This document shows positions 1 through 7,670 of a stretch of 20,471 nucleotides of DNA, one piece after another. The notes beneath the pieces are model-generated. The model saw only the letters and a list, made by a program, of their open reading frames with translations. It had not been told where the DNA came from and did no database searches. Position 1 is the first letter of the stretch; each line of letters opens with the position of its first letter. Origin of the DNA: Comamonadaceae bacterium CG_4_10_14_3_um_filter_60_75 (GTDB lineage: Bacteria; Pseudomonadota; Gammaproteobacteria; Burkholderiales; Burkholderiaceae_C); NCBI GenBank assembly GCA_002784245.1, contig PFKL01000171.1, forward strand, positions 1 through 20,471, read 5' to 3'. A program made the translations under genes and the position numbers.

Positions 1-187
1 CGCTCATGGTGATGGTGCGCGCATGGTGCGCCACTTGTTGGCCGGGCGCGTGGTTGTAGCGGTCCACGGCAATGGTCTCCACGCCTAAGCGTTGCAGGGC
101 GATCAGGACTTCTTTGCCAAGTTCGCCGCTGCCGAGCAGCATGACTTTGGTGGCGTGGGAGGAGAGGGGTGTGCCGATGGTGGTCAT
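1..187 (-). CDS. purT: PurT, formate-dependent GAR transformylase, N-terminal part only
   Basis: Phosphoribosylglycinamide formyltransferase 2 uses ATP and formate to formylate GAR in cytoplasmic purine synthesis. Only the first 62 codons lie in the window; the gene runs off the left edge. The protein starts MTTIGTPLSSHATKVMLLG and continues with GSGELGKEV and a VDRYNHAPGQQVAHH stretch. This is the PurT opening of the ATP-grasp family: a Gly-rich first beta-alpha turn (VMLLGSGELGKE) and then an AVDRY segment. I chose the ATG at 187-185 because it gives the usual PurT length before VMLLGSGE. No strong Shine-Dalgarno is visible upstream. About 500 bp of repeat-rich DNA separates it from the LolD-type gene on the same strand, so it probably has its own promoter. 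PurK shares the ATP-grasp fold, but the LGSGELGKEV and VDRY wording fits PurT. Confidence 0.9.
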   Translation of the reverse strand, partial: MTTIGTPLSSHATKVMLLGSGELGKEVLIALQRLGVETIAVDRYNHAPGQQVAHHARTITMS

Positions 188-328
188 GGTGATGTGCGCG
201 AGGGTTGCGCCAAGTTGGTCAGAAGAATGGGGTGGGGATGATTTTAATGAAACTGTCTTTTGGGAATTTGTCTTGAAAATGGATTCAGGTGGTGGCACGG
301 GGGACGAATGTCATCAAGGTTGTTGATG

Positions 329-536
329 AATCAGCCGGGCGATGCGCTTTGCTGCGTGTCCCCCGACCGCTACGCGGTCTCCTCCTTGACCTCCGCAAAG
401 CGCATCGCCCGACTGATTTACAGCTGTCGTGGGTCGGCAGGTATAGGGGATCCATGGACAGCCGAGTTCCACTGTGGTGCGACACAAAGTGATTGGCTTG
501 GCGTGCGGAATTCCCCCTTGAAGCGTTCAGGCGGGG
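329..536. repeat. Dispersed repeat A, copy 1 (208 bp, palindromic core)
   Basis: The core is a 90-bp imperfect palindrome. The arm at 329-352 pairs with 395-418 over 24 positions with one mismatch, and an inner hairpin at 365-379 (GACCGC-TAC-GCGGTC) sits in the loop. The same element occurs at 11303-11510 with exactly the same total length. By hand count the 90-bp core is about 91% identical between copies and the 118-bp tail about 64%. The block 379-406 (CTCCTCCTTGACCTCC followed by the right arm) is identical in both. The tail ends in a small hairpin around TTGAAGCGTTCAGG. It lies between the 3' end of the LolD-type gene and the start of purT. It is not an insertion sequence: there is no transposase. 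Confidence 0.85.
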
Positions 537-656
537 TGATTGGGTGATGCGACCGGGCTTTGGGGTGCGAGGTGCGCGCCCAAACGCGCTTGCGCACCGT
601 ATCTTCGGTATCGCGCGTGTTCACACCCCAAAACCGCATGCGCATCACCCAGTCGC
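535..656. repeat. Dispersed repeat B, full copy (about 120 bp)
   Basis: It begins where repeat A ends. Its ends are inverted copies: 541-569 (TGGGTGATGCG, then CTTTGGGGTGCG) matches the reverse complement of 622-651 (TGGGTGATGCG, then TTTTGGGGTGTG), with a diverged middle in each arm. Short inner pairings such as ACCG/CGGT around 597-609 could fold further. The left 46 bp recur at 13654-13699 with about five differences. A long hairpin just after the LolD-type stop could stop transcription or protect the 3' end, but there is no U-run. Confidence 0.75.
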
Positions 657-702
657 CGCGCCGGGTTCAACGCAAGTCCTTGTCAGCAGCGAGAAAACCA
701 AA

Positions 703-1383
703 TCAGGGCAACAGTTGCCCATCCACAATCTGAATCTGCCGCTGGCAGCGCGCCGCCAGCCTTGGGTCGTGGGTGACGATCAGGCAGGCTGATTGCTGCG
801 TATGGTTGACGCTTTCCAGCAGCTCGAAGATGTCGTTGGCGCTGTGCGTGTCGAGGTTGCCGGTGGGCTCGTCAGCCAGGATCAGGCGCGGCGACAAAGA
901 CAGCGCCCGGGCAATCGCCACGCGTTGCTGCATGCCGCCCGAGAGCTGTGCAGGGCGCTTGTGCAAGGCATCCTTCAAACCCACCTGGTCCAACAGGCGC
1001 AGCGCCTGGTCTTGCGCTTTGGCTGTGGCCCAGCCGCTGTCGATGATGGCGGGCATCATCACGTTTTCCAGCGCGGTAAAGGCCGGCAGCAGGTGGTGAA
1101 ACTGGAAGATAAAACCAATGGTGCGTCCGCGCAACGCGGTCAGCGCGGCATCGTTTAGTTGCGCTGTGTCCTGCCCGTCAATGCGCAGTTCGCCGCTGCT
1201 GGCGCGCTCAAGCAAGCCGATGATGTTCAGCAGCGTGCTCTTGCCCGACCCCGACGGCCCGGTCAGCGCGGCAAATTCACCCTCGGCAATGGCCAGGTCC
1301 AGACCGTGCAGCACCTCGGTGGCCACCGGCGTGCCTTCGCCGTAGCTTTTACGAATTTGATGCAGTTCAACGATATTGGCCAT
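703..1383 (-). CDS. LolD/MacB-type ABC transporter ATP-binding protein
   Basis: This 226-residue cytoplasmic ATPase powers the adjacent permease. It shows the full ABC set in order: Walker A GPSGSGKS at residues 42-49, Q-loop IFQFHHLLPAFTALENV, signature LSGGMQQRVAIARAL, Walker B LILADEPTGNLD and the switch histidine in IVTHD. The FQFHHLLPAFTALENV and DEPTGNLD wording is typical of the LolD/MacB/FtsE group rather than importers. I start it at the ATG 1383-1381 (MANIVELHQIRKSYG); the open frame extends further upstream but only through the end of the permease gene. The permease stop is 11 bp upstream, so permease, fusion protein and ATPase form one transcript. True LolD releases lipoproteins with LolC/LolE, but pairing with a periplasmic adaptor points instead to a tripartite exporter of the MacAB or DevBCA kind. 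Substrate unknown. Confidence 0.9.
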   Translation of the reverse strand: MANIVELHQIRKSYGEGTPVATEVLHGLDLAIAEGEFAALTGPSGSGKSTLLNIIGLLERASSGELRIDGQDTAQLNDAALTALRGRTIGFIFQFHHLLPAFTALENVMMPAIIDSGWATAKAQDQALRLLDQVGLKDALHKRPAQLSGGMQQRVAIARALSLSPRLILADEPTGNLDTHSANDIFELLESVNHTQQSACLIVTHDPRLAARCQRQIQIVDGQLLP

Positions 1384-1394
1384 GGCGCAGTGCC

Positions 1395-2612
1395 TTACAC
1401 GCGAATCGCCTGCACCGGGTCGAGCCGGGCCGCGCGGCGCGCGGGCAGGGCGGCGGCCAACAGGCCCACCACCAACGCCAGCACACACGCGCCGATGACC
1501 ACCGAGGTGTCCAGGTCCGGGCTGACCAGCACGCTGCCGTCGGCGTTGCGGGTGATCTTCGAGAAAAACTGCAACAACCCCAGCGACAGGGCCGCGCCCA
1601 GCGCCGAGCCGACCAAACCGTAAAAACCGCCTTGCAGCAAAAAAACAGCCATGATGCGCCGCGGGCTGGCTCCCATGGCCCGCAAGATGCCGATTTCCTT
1701 CTGCTTTTGCACCACTGACACCACCAGCACGCTGGCAATGCCCACGGCCACGATCAGCGTGACAAAGCTGCGGATCAGGTTGTTGGACATGCTCTGGCTG
1801 TTCAGCGCCGACAGCAGTTGCGCGTTGGTCTGCATCCAGCTTTCCACATTCAGGCCGGTGCGCCGTTGCAGCGTTTGGGCGATGCCTTGTGCCTCGAACA
1901 GGTTGGTCACCCGCAAGTCAATCTGGGTCACGCCACCAGGCAAGTCCAGCAGCGTTTGCGCCACGCTGATGCTGGTGAACACCCAGCGCCGGTTCAGGTC
2001 GCGGTTGCCAATGTCAAAAACACCGGCGACGGTAAAGGTATCGCTGCGGCCCTCCATGGTGACCAGGCGAATCTTATCGCCCACCGTCACGCCCAGGTCC
2101 TTGGCCAGTTCGGTGCCAATCACCGCGTTGGTGCCGGTGGGGTCAAAGCGCCCGGCTTTGAGGTACTTGTCCATCTGCACAATGCGCTGGTAAGCCTGCG
2201 GCTCAACCCCCATCATTGCCACTGGCAGGCTGGCGTCGCCACGCACCGCAAAGCCAGCTCCTGAGAGCATGGGCGAGGCGGCCAGCACACCGGCTGTTTG
2301 CCGTGCCAGTTGCGCCACCGCTGCCCACTGATCAATAGCGCGCAATACCTGCGCGCGCGGCTGGACGATGGCTGCCGTCTGGCTCGGTGGCAGGGTGGTG
2401 CGGTTGGCCGCCTTGGGCGCTTTGAGCACGATGTGCGCCTGACTGCCCAGCGTCTTGTCGATGATCGACGCTTGCAGCTGGCTGATCAGCGTGGTCAGAA
2501 AAATAATCACCGCCACGCCGCCAGTGACCCCGGCCAGGATCAGCAGCGTTTGCATACGGCCCTCGCGCAGGTAGCGCAGGCTCACCATCAGGGCAAAAGG
2601 CAGGCGCGGCAT
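1395..2612 (-). CDS. FtsX/MacB-type ABC transporter permease
   Basis: A 405-residue inner-membrane subunit. One membrane segment lies near the N-terminus (TLLILAGVTGGVAVIIFLTT, about 23-42). A large periplasmic region follows (about 45-275), then three C-terminal segments (IRSFVTLIVAVGIASVLVVSVV, FLLQGGFYGLVGSALGAALSL and VVIGACVLALVVGLLAAALP). This is the FtsX/MacB layout. The cytoplasmic coupling stretch QKQKEIGILRAMGASPRRI and the terminal PARRAARLDPVQAIRV are family hallmarks. It starts at the ATG 2612-2610, 5 bp after the fusion-protein stop, and ends 11 bp before the ATPase start, so the three are co-transcribed. MacB itself fuses ATPase and permease; here they are separate, as in LolCDE and DevBCA. 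The exported compound cannot be told from sequence. Confidence 0.88.
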   Translation of the reverse strand: MPRLPFALMVSLRYLREGRMQTLLILAGVTGGVAVIIFLTTLISQLQASIIDKTLGSQAHIVLKAPKAANRTTLPPSQTAAIVQPRAQVLRAIDQWAAVAQLARQTAGVLAASPMLSGAGFAVRGDASLPVAMMGVEPQAYQRIVQMDKYLKAGRFDPTGTNAVIGTELAKDLGVTVGDKIRLVTMEGRSDTFTVAGVFDIGNRDLNRRWVFTSISVAQTLLDLPGGVTQIDLRVTNLFEAQGIAQTLQRRTGLNVESWMQTNAQLLSALNSQSMSNNLIRSFVTLIVAVGIASVLVVSVVQKQKEIGILRAMGASPRRIMAVFLLQGGFYGLVGSALGAALSLGLLQFFSKITRNADGSVLVSPDLDTSVVIGACVLALVVGLLAAALPARRAARLDPVQAIRV

Positions 2613-2617
2613 GTCGT

Positions 2618-3862
2618 CTATTGGGTCAGACCCGGAACCATGGGCGCGTTACCCCGGGGCTGGTCGGCATGTTTTGCGCGCACACGCTCGCCTTCGGCCG
2701 CGCTGGTTGTTGGCAAAATCACTTGCTCACCTGCCGCCACGCCACTGACGATTTGCGTTGTGCCCACGCCTTGCAGGCCCAGCTTCACGTTGGCACGCTG
2801 CGCTCGACCGTCGCGCGCGACCAATACATAAGTTTGCCCGTTGGCGTCACGGCGCAGCGCATCGCTGCCGAGCATCAGCGCGTTGGCCACCTGGGCGGTG
2901 ATGATTTCAACGCTGACGGTCATGTCTGGTCGTAAAAACACAGGCGCGGGGTCCACGCGCAGCTTCAAGTCCACCGTACCGCGCAGCGCATCTACCGCCG
3001 GGGCGATGGTTGTCAGCGTGGCGTCAAAGGGCTGATCCGGGTAGGCGTCGGCGCTGGCGCGCGCGCGTTGGCCCAGGCGGATGAACTGGAGATTTTTTTC
3101 GTCGACGCTGGTCTCGATGCGGGTTTCGGTGCCGCTGACCAGCGTCAGCAAAACCTTGCCCGGTTGTGCCGTGTCGCCGGGGTCGACCGCGCGTTGGATG
3201 ACGGTTGCTGCCGCCGGTGCGCGCAGGCTCAAGTTGTCAAGCCGGGTCGCGGCTGCTGTGGCGTTGGCCAGCGCTTGCGCCAGCCTGGCTTGGGCGGCGG
3301 CGACCTCAGCACCCCCAGCTTGGCTGCCTTGCGTTTGGGCGCTGGCGGCCAGCTCAGCAGCACGCGCGGATTGCGCCTGGCGCTGGGCCTCATCCAGGCG
3401 CGCTGGTGAAACAAAGCCCTGTTTGAGTAATTCCTGCGTACGGGCCAGTTCCTGCTCGGCTAGCACCGCGGCTGCGCGTGCCTGCGCCAGTTGCTGCTCA
3501 GCCACCGGTAATTGCACCGAGGCGAGCTGGCGCAGGCGGGCCTGGGCCTCAGCGACCGCCGCCCGGGCTGCTTGCAGGTTGGCACTGGCTTCGTCGTCAT
3601 GCAGTTGCGCCAGCACTTGACTGGCTTGCACCGTGTCGCCCTCGCGCACCAGCACGTGCTCGATGCGGGCGGTGCTCTGGCTCATCACCTCGGTGCGCGC
3701 CACGCTGCCAATGCGGCCGTTGGTTACCACCGACTGCACCATCGGCCCCTGGGTGACCTGCGTCATGTCAACCGCCAGCCCGCGCCGCAGCCAGACCATC
3801 AAGGACAAGGCAACGACCAAGGCTGCTGCGAACCAGAAAAAGTAGCTTCGTTTGAACGTCAT
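2618..3862 (-). CDS. HlyD/MacA-type periplasmic membrane fusion protein
   Basis: This 414-residue adaptor should link the permease to an outer-membrane channel. Residues 9-25 (FWFAAALVVALSLMVWL) form a single N-terminal membrane anchor. A lipoyl half-motif follows (ARIEHVLVREGDTVQASQVLAQL, about 65-87), then a long Ala/Gln-rich coiled coil (about 90-205), a second lipoyl half (LRAPAAATVIQRAVDPGDTAQPG) and beta-barrel domains (ETSVDEKNLQFIRLGQRARASADAYPDQPFDATLTTIAP). That is the RND/MacA adaptor order. I chose the ATG at 3862-3860 because the frame upstream of it is antisense to the neighbouring NodI-type gene and carries no family sequence. No Shine-Dalgarno is visible. It is first in the exporter operon and is transcribed away from the NodI-type gene across a 39-bp gap. 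No outer-membrane channel gene is in the window, so a shared TolC-type partner is likely. Confidence 0.88.
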   Translation of the reverse strand: MTFKRSYFFWFAAALVVALSLMVWLRRGLAVDMTQVTQGPMVQSVVTNGRIGSVARTEVMSQSTARIEHVLVREGDTVQASQVLAQLHDDEASANLQAARAAVAEAQARLRQLASVQLPVAEQQLAQARAAAVLAEQELARTQELLKQGFVSPARLDEAQRQAQSARAAELAASAQTQGSQAGGAEVAAAQARLAQALANATAAATRLDNLSLRAPAAATVIQRAVDPGDTAQPGKVLLTLVSGTETRIETSVDEKNLQFIRLGQRARASADAYPDQPFDATLTTIAPAVDALRGTVDLKLRVDPAPVFLRPDMTVSVEIITAQVANALMLGSDALRRDANGQTYVLVARDGRAQRANVKLGLQGVGTTQIVSGVAAGEQVILPTTSAAEGERVRAKHADQPRGNAPMVPGLTQ

Positions 3863-3901
3863 GCGGTGATTGTCAGGCAAGTCTCGGCGACAATTCTGTG
3901 C
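3863..3901. promoter_or_regulatory. 39-bp divergent start region with inverted repeat
   Basis: This is the whole space between the two opposing start codons. It holds a perfect 6-bp inverted repeat, ATTGTC at 3869-3874 and GACAAT at 3889-3894. Read in each direction, GACAAT is a 4/6 match to a -10 box and lies 7 bp (plus) or 6 bp (minus) before the ATG. Neither gene has a recognisable Shine-Dalgarno here. The inverted repeat could be a shared operator, or the two boxes could drive leaderless mRNAs. The -35 match (TTGTCA or TTGTCG) is only 13 bp from the -10, which is short. Confidence 0.4.
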
Positions 3902-4825
<924 letters not shown>

Positions 4826-4830
4826 ATACT

Positions 4831-5676
4831 ATGAATAACGAAGCTGCTCACGCTTTATCTGTAAGGGCTAGAGGCCAAAATAGCTTATCAATCTGGCGTG
4901 CGCCAGAAATCTCCGGGCGCTGGTGGCCGGTGTTTCTGCGCAACTGGCTGGTCTGGAAAAAGCTGGCCATTCCCAGCCTGGTCGGCAACATCGCCGAGCC
5001 GCTGATGTGGCTGGTGGCGTTTGGCTACGGGATGGGTGCCCTTGTGGGACAAATCAGCGTCGACGGCGTGCAGGTGCCTTACATTCTGTTTCTGGCCAGC
5101 GGCAGCATTTGCATGAGCGCCATGAATGCTGCAAGTTTTGAAGCACTGTATTCAGCGTTTTCAAGGATGCACGTGCAAAAAACCTGGGACGGCATCATGA
5201 ACGCGCCGGTCAATCTGGACAACATTGTGCTGGCCGAAATGCTCTGGGCGGCGTTCAAGTCGCTCTTTACCGTGACCGCCATTCTGGGCGTGATGCTGGC
5301 CCTGGGCATCAGCCACAGCCCCAAACTGCTGGTAGCCTGGCCGGTGCTGCTGGGCGTGGGCATCACCTTCAGCTGCGTGGCGCTGATTTTCAACGCCCTG
5401 GCCAAGGGCTATGACTTTTTCACCTATTACTTCACGCTGTTTTTGACGCCGATGATGTTCTTGAGCGGCATTTTCTTTCCGCTGGAACAGTTGCCCGAAG
5501 TGGTGCGAGTCATTTCCAACGGGTTGCCGCTGACCAATGCGGTGGCGCTGGTGCGGCCCTTGTTCATGGACCAGTGGCCAGGCGACTGGTTGCGGCCGCT
5601 GGCGGTGCTGGCGGCCTACGCCGTGGGCGGCTTCTGGCTGGCACTGGCGCTTACCCGCAAGCGCTTTGGCGGCTAA
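4831..5676 (+). CDS. nodJ: NodJ-family ABC-2 exporter permease
   Basis: This 281-residue inner-membrane protein is the partner of the NodI-type ATPase. Hydrophobic segments include PSLVGNIAEPLMWLVAFGYGMG (about 49-70), YILFLASGSICMSAMNAA, LFTVTAILGVMLALGI, LLVAWPVLLGVGITFSCVALIFNAL, YYFTLFLTPMMFLSGIFFPL and LAVLAAYAVGGFWLALALT: six spans, as in ABC-2 permeases. FTYYFTLFLTPMMFLSGIFFPLEQLP is characteristic of NodJ. The first 20 residues are odd: codons 5-17 (AAHALSVRARGQN) are encoded by dispersed repeat C, so the repeat has been incorporated just after the start codon. No Shine-Dalgarno precedes the ATG at 4831, which lies 5 bp after the nodI-type stop, so translational coupling is likely. 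No better downstream start is visible apart from a GTG at 4930. Confidence 0.87.
   Translation: MNNEAAHALSVRARGQNSLSIWRAPEISGRWWPVFLRNWLVWKKLAIPSLVGNIAEPLMWLVAFGYGMGALVGQISVDGVQVPYILFLASGSICMSAMNAASFEALYSAFSRMHVQKTWDGIMNAPVNLDNIVLAEMLWAAFKSLFTVTAILGVMLALGISHSPKLLVAWPVLLGVGITFSCVALIFNALAKGYDFFTYYFTLFLTPMMFLSGIFFPLEQLPEVVRVISNGLPLTNAVALVRPLFMDQWPGDWLRPLAVLAAYAVGGFWLALALTRKRFGG
4842..4880 (+). repeat. Dispersed repeat C, copy 1 (inside nodJ-type gene)
   Basis: A 39-bp segment beginning AGCTGCTCACGCTT and ending AAGGGCTAGAGGCCAAAA. It matches 10782-10820 at 34 of 39 positions without gaps. It lies in the first codons of the permease gene and is read in frame as a peptide of the form AAHA-xxx-RARGQ. 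It resembles a short repeat I associate with Comamonadaceae genomes; that link is from memory. Confidence 0.8.
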
Positions 5677-5923
5677 GGGCTCGCAAAGCAATAACTTGTA
5701 CCTTTGCCTGGCCATCTTTGAGCGCATTGCCTCGTTGCAAATCGCTTGTGCAGCAGAGCTGCACGGCACGCTTTGCGCTTTGCATTGCATCCCAAATCCG
5801 ACGACCAAATGCACAGCTTATTCATGAACAAGCCCTTACGAGCCCCATGCCGCAGGCGTTCGTTGGGTTATTTGGGTTGGGTGTGCACCTTGGCCAAGAC
5901 TTCCGCTGGGGTCGCACCCGGCG
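5677..5923. other. Intergenic region between two converging 3' ends
   Basis: The NodJ-type gene and the GMC oxidoreductase converge here. I see no gene, no repeat copy I can defend and no intrinsic terminator with a U-run. On the minus strand, overlapping the GMC stop in another frame, a short frame reads LTPGATPAEVLAKVHTQPK before a stop near 5870. It looks protein-like and could be the tail of an older, longer gene, but it is too short to support. Confidence 0.45.
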
Positions 5924-7513
5924 TTAATCAACTGCCTTGATCAGGTCGGCCGCTTTTTCGGCAATCATGACCACCGGCGCGTTGGTGTTGCCACTGACCA
6001 CCTGCGGCATGATCGACGCGTCGACCACGCGCAGGCCCTGCAGCCCGTGCACGCGCAATTGCGTGTCGACCACGTCGAGATCGCCGTTGCCCATGCGGCA
6101 GCTGCCAACCGGGTGGTAGATGGTGTCGCCATAGTTGCGGATCACCTGTTCGATCTGGTCGTCCGTTTGCGCCCCGGCAGTGGCCGCCAGTTCGCGCCCG
6201 CCAAACCGCGCCAGGGCGGGCTGCGCCAGGATATGGCGCGCCAGTTTGAAGCCACGGATCAGGCGGTCCATGTCGTCGCGCACGGCAAAGAAGTTGGGGT
6301 CTACCTGCGGGTTAGCCATCGGGTCCTTGCCCGCCAGCCTGATGCTGCCGCGGCTCAAGGGACGCAGCACGCACATGTGGCACGAATAGCCGTGGCCCCA
6401 GACGGTGGTGCGGCCGTGGTTGACGAGTTTACCGATGACAAAGTGCAACTGCAGGTCAGGCGAGGTCTCGCTGGGCTGGCTCTTGATGAAGCCGCCAGCT
6501 TCAGCAAAGTTGGTGGTCAGCATGCCGCTGCGCTGACTGCGCCATTCCAGGATGCCCTTGAGGGTGTTGATGCCGCCCTTGATCGACAGGCCAAACAGGT
6601 CGGTCAACTTCGGTGCATCGACCACCTGCACCACGTCGGGGTGGTCGTGCAGGTGCTGGCCGACGCCGGGCAGGTGATGCTGGGTGGCGATGCCGTTGTC
6701 CACCAGATGCTGGTGGTCGCCAATGCCCGAGAGCATCAAAATTTGCGGCGACTGCAGCGCGCCCGCGCTCAGCAGCACCTCGCGCTGGCATTTGAGCTGT
6801 TTCAGATGCCCGTCGTGCACAAACTCAACACCGACTGCACGTTTTTTTTCCAACAGGATGCGCGTGGTATGGGCACCGGTAAACACCTGCAGGTTGGGGC
6901 GTTGCAGATTGGGGGTCAGGTAAGCCTTGGCGGTGCTGCAGCGCTCGCCATTCTTGTGCGTCACCTGGTACGGCCCCACGCCTTCTTGCTGCGGGCCGTT
7001 GAAATCAGGGTTGACCGGGTAGCCGGCTTGCACACCAGCTTCAACGAACAGTTTGCCAAAGCGGTTGGGGCTGCGCAGGTCCATCACATTCAGTGGTCCG
7101 CCAGTGCCGTGCAGCGCGTCGGCACCGCGTTCGTTGTGTTCGGCTTTCTTGAAGTAAGGCAACACATCGTCCCAGCCCCAGCCCGGGTTGCCGAGGGCAG
7201 CCCAGTGGTCGTAGTCGGCTTGCTGGCCGCGGATGTAGATCATGGCGTTGAGCGAGCTGGAGCCGCCCAGCACCTTGCCGCGTGGCTGGTAGCCGCAGCG
7301 GCCATTGAGGCCAACCTGCGGCACGGTGTTGATGGCCCAGCCATACAGGCCAAACTTGGCCATACCCGCCAGACCGGCAGGGCAGTGGATCAGCACGCTG
7401 TTGTCCACCGGCCCGGCTTCGAGCAAGGCGACGGTGACGTTGGGGTCTTCGGTCAGCCGCGCCGCCAGCACACAACCAGCTGAGCCGCCGCCAATGATGA
7501 TGTAGTCAAACAT
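5924..7513 (-). CDS. GMC-family FAD-dependent alcohol/choline dehydrogenase-like protein
   Basis: A 529-residue flavoprotein oxidoreductase that oxidises an alcohol with FAD. The N-terminus has the dinucleotide-binding GGGSAG (8-13) in DYIIIGGGSAGCVLAARL, followed by the ribose-binding LLEAGP. GMC signature 1 is RGKVLGGSSSLNAMIYIRG (78-96) and signature 2 is SAGALQSPQILMLSGIG. The C-terminal catalytic region has HPVGSCRMG (His467) and GNTNAPVVMIAEKAADLI, whose Asn is the usual active-site partner. Length and wording fit choline dehydrogenase BetA and the AlkJ alcohol dehydrogenase; no betaine gene (betB, betI) or alkane gene is adjacent, so the substrate is open. I use the ATG 7513-7511 because MFDYIIIGGG is the standard beginning; the 15 extra upstream codons add nothing recognisable. 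It diverges from the GspE-like gene across 157 bp. Confidence 0.9.
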   Translation of the reverse strand: MFDYIIIGGGSAGCVLAARLTEDPNVTVALLEAGPVDNSVLIHCPAGLAGMAKFGLYGWAINTVPQVGLNGRCGYQPRGKVLGGSSSLNAMIYIRGQQADYDHWAALGNPGWGWDDVLPYFKKAEHNERGADALHGTGGPLNVMDLRSPNRFGKLFVEAGVQAGYPVNPDFNGPQQEGVGPYQVTHKNGERCSTAKAYLTPNLQRPNLQVFTGAHTTRILLEKKRAVGVEFVHDGHLKQLKCQREVLLSAGALQSPQILMLSGIGDHQHLVDNGIATQHHLPGVGQHLHDHPDVVQVVDAPKLTDLFGLSIKGGINTLKGILEWRSQRSGMLTTNFAEAGGFIKSQPSETSPDLQLHFVIGKLVNHGRTTVWGHGYSCHMCVLRPLSRGSIRLAGKDPMANPQVDPNFFAVRDDMDRLIRGFKLARHILAQPALARFGGRELAATAGAQTDDQIEQVIRNYGDTIYHPVGSCRMGNGDLDVVDTQLRVHGLQGLRVVDASIMPQVVSGNTNAPVVMIAEKAADLIKAVD

Positions 7514-7670
7514 GAGAGTCCTCAAGGCACAGGCATCGAGCTGATGACCTGCTGTCAAGCTGCGCAGGTTAGCGCAAACCGCAGCTGCTGTTTAGAGGCC
7601 CAACCTCAGCTGCCAGCTTTTTGTCAGTGGCACGCTCTGGCTGGCTGAATCGACTGAAAAAGAGAGCAAA

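Larger units (their letters stand above)
188..702. other. Gene-free stretch filled with repeats A and B
   Basis: No convincing gene is present. The left part (about 190-300) is the AT-richer upstream region of purT and probably holds its promoter, though I see no clear -35/-10 pair. It contains the direct repeat TGTCTT (twice within 22 bp near 250-272). From 329 to about 656 two palindromic dispersed repeats abut each other and are listed separately. Short open frames here are by-products of the GC-rich repeats: the second copy of repeat A does not preserve their amino-acid sequence well. Confidence 0.7.

Noticed and set aside
260..648. Small open frames on both strands across repeats A and B
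   Set aside because: They follow from the GC-rich palindromes. The second copy of repeat A changes the encoded residues freely while keeping base pairing.
5810..5850. Possible fifth copy of repeat C (AGCTTATTCATGAACAAGCCC...)
   Set aside because: It shares only AGCT and a few scattered bases with the pattern; the AAGGGC and GAGGCC blocks are not convincing.
6047..7483. Long plus-strand open frame of 478 codons
   Set aside because: It is the antisense shadow of the GMC oxidoreductase, whose motifs are complete on the minus strand; high GC makes such frames common.
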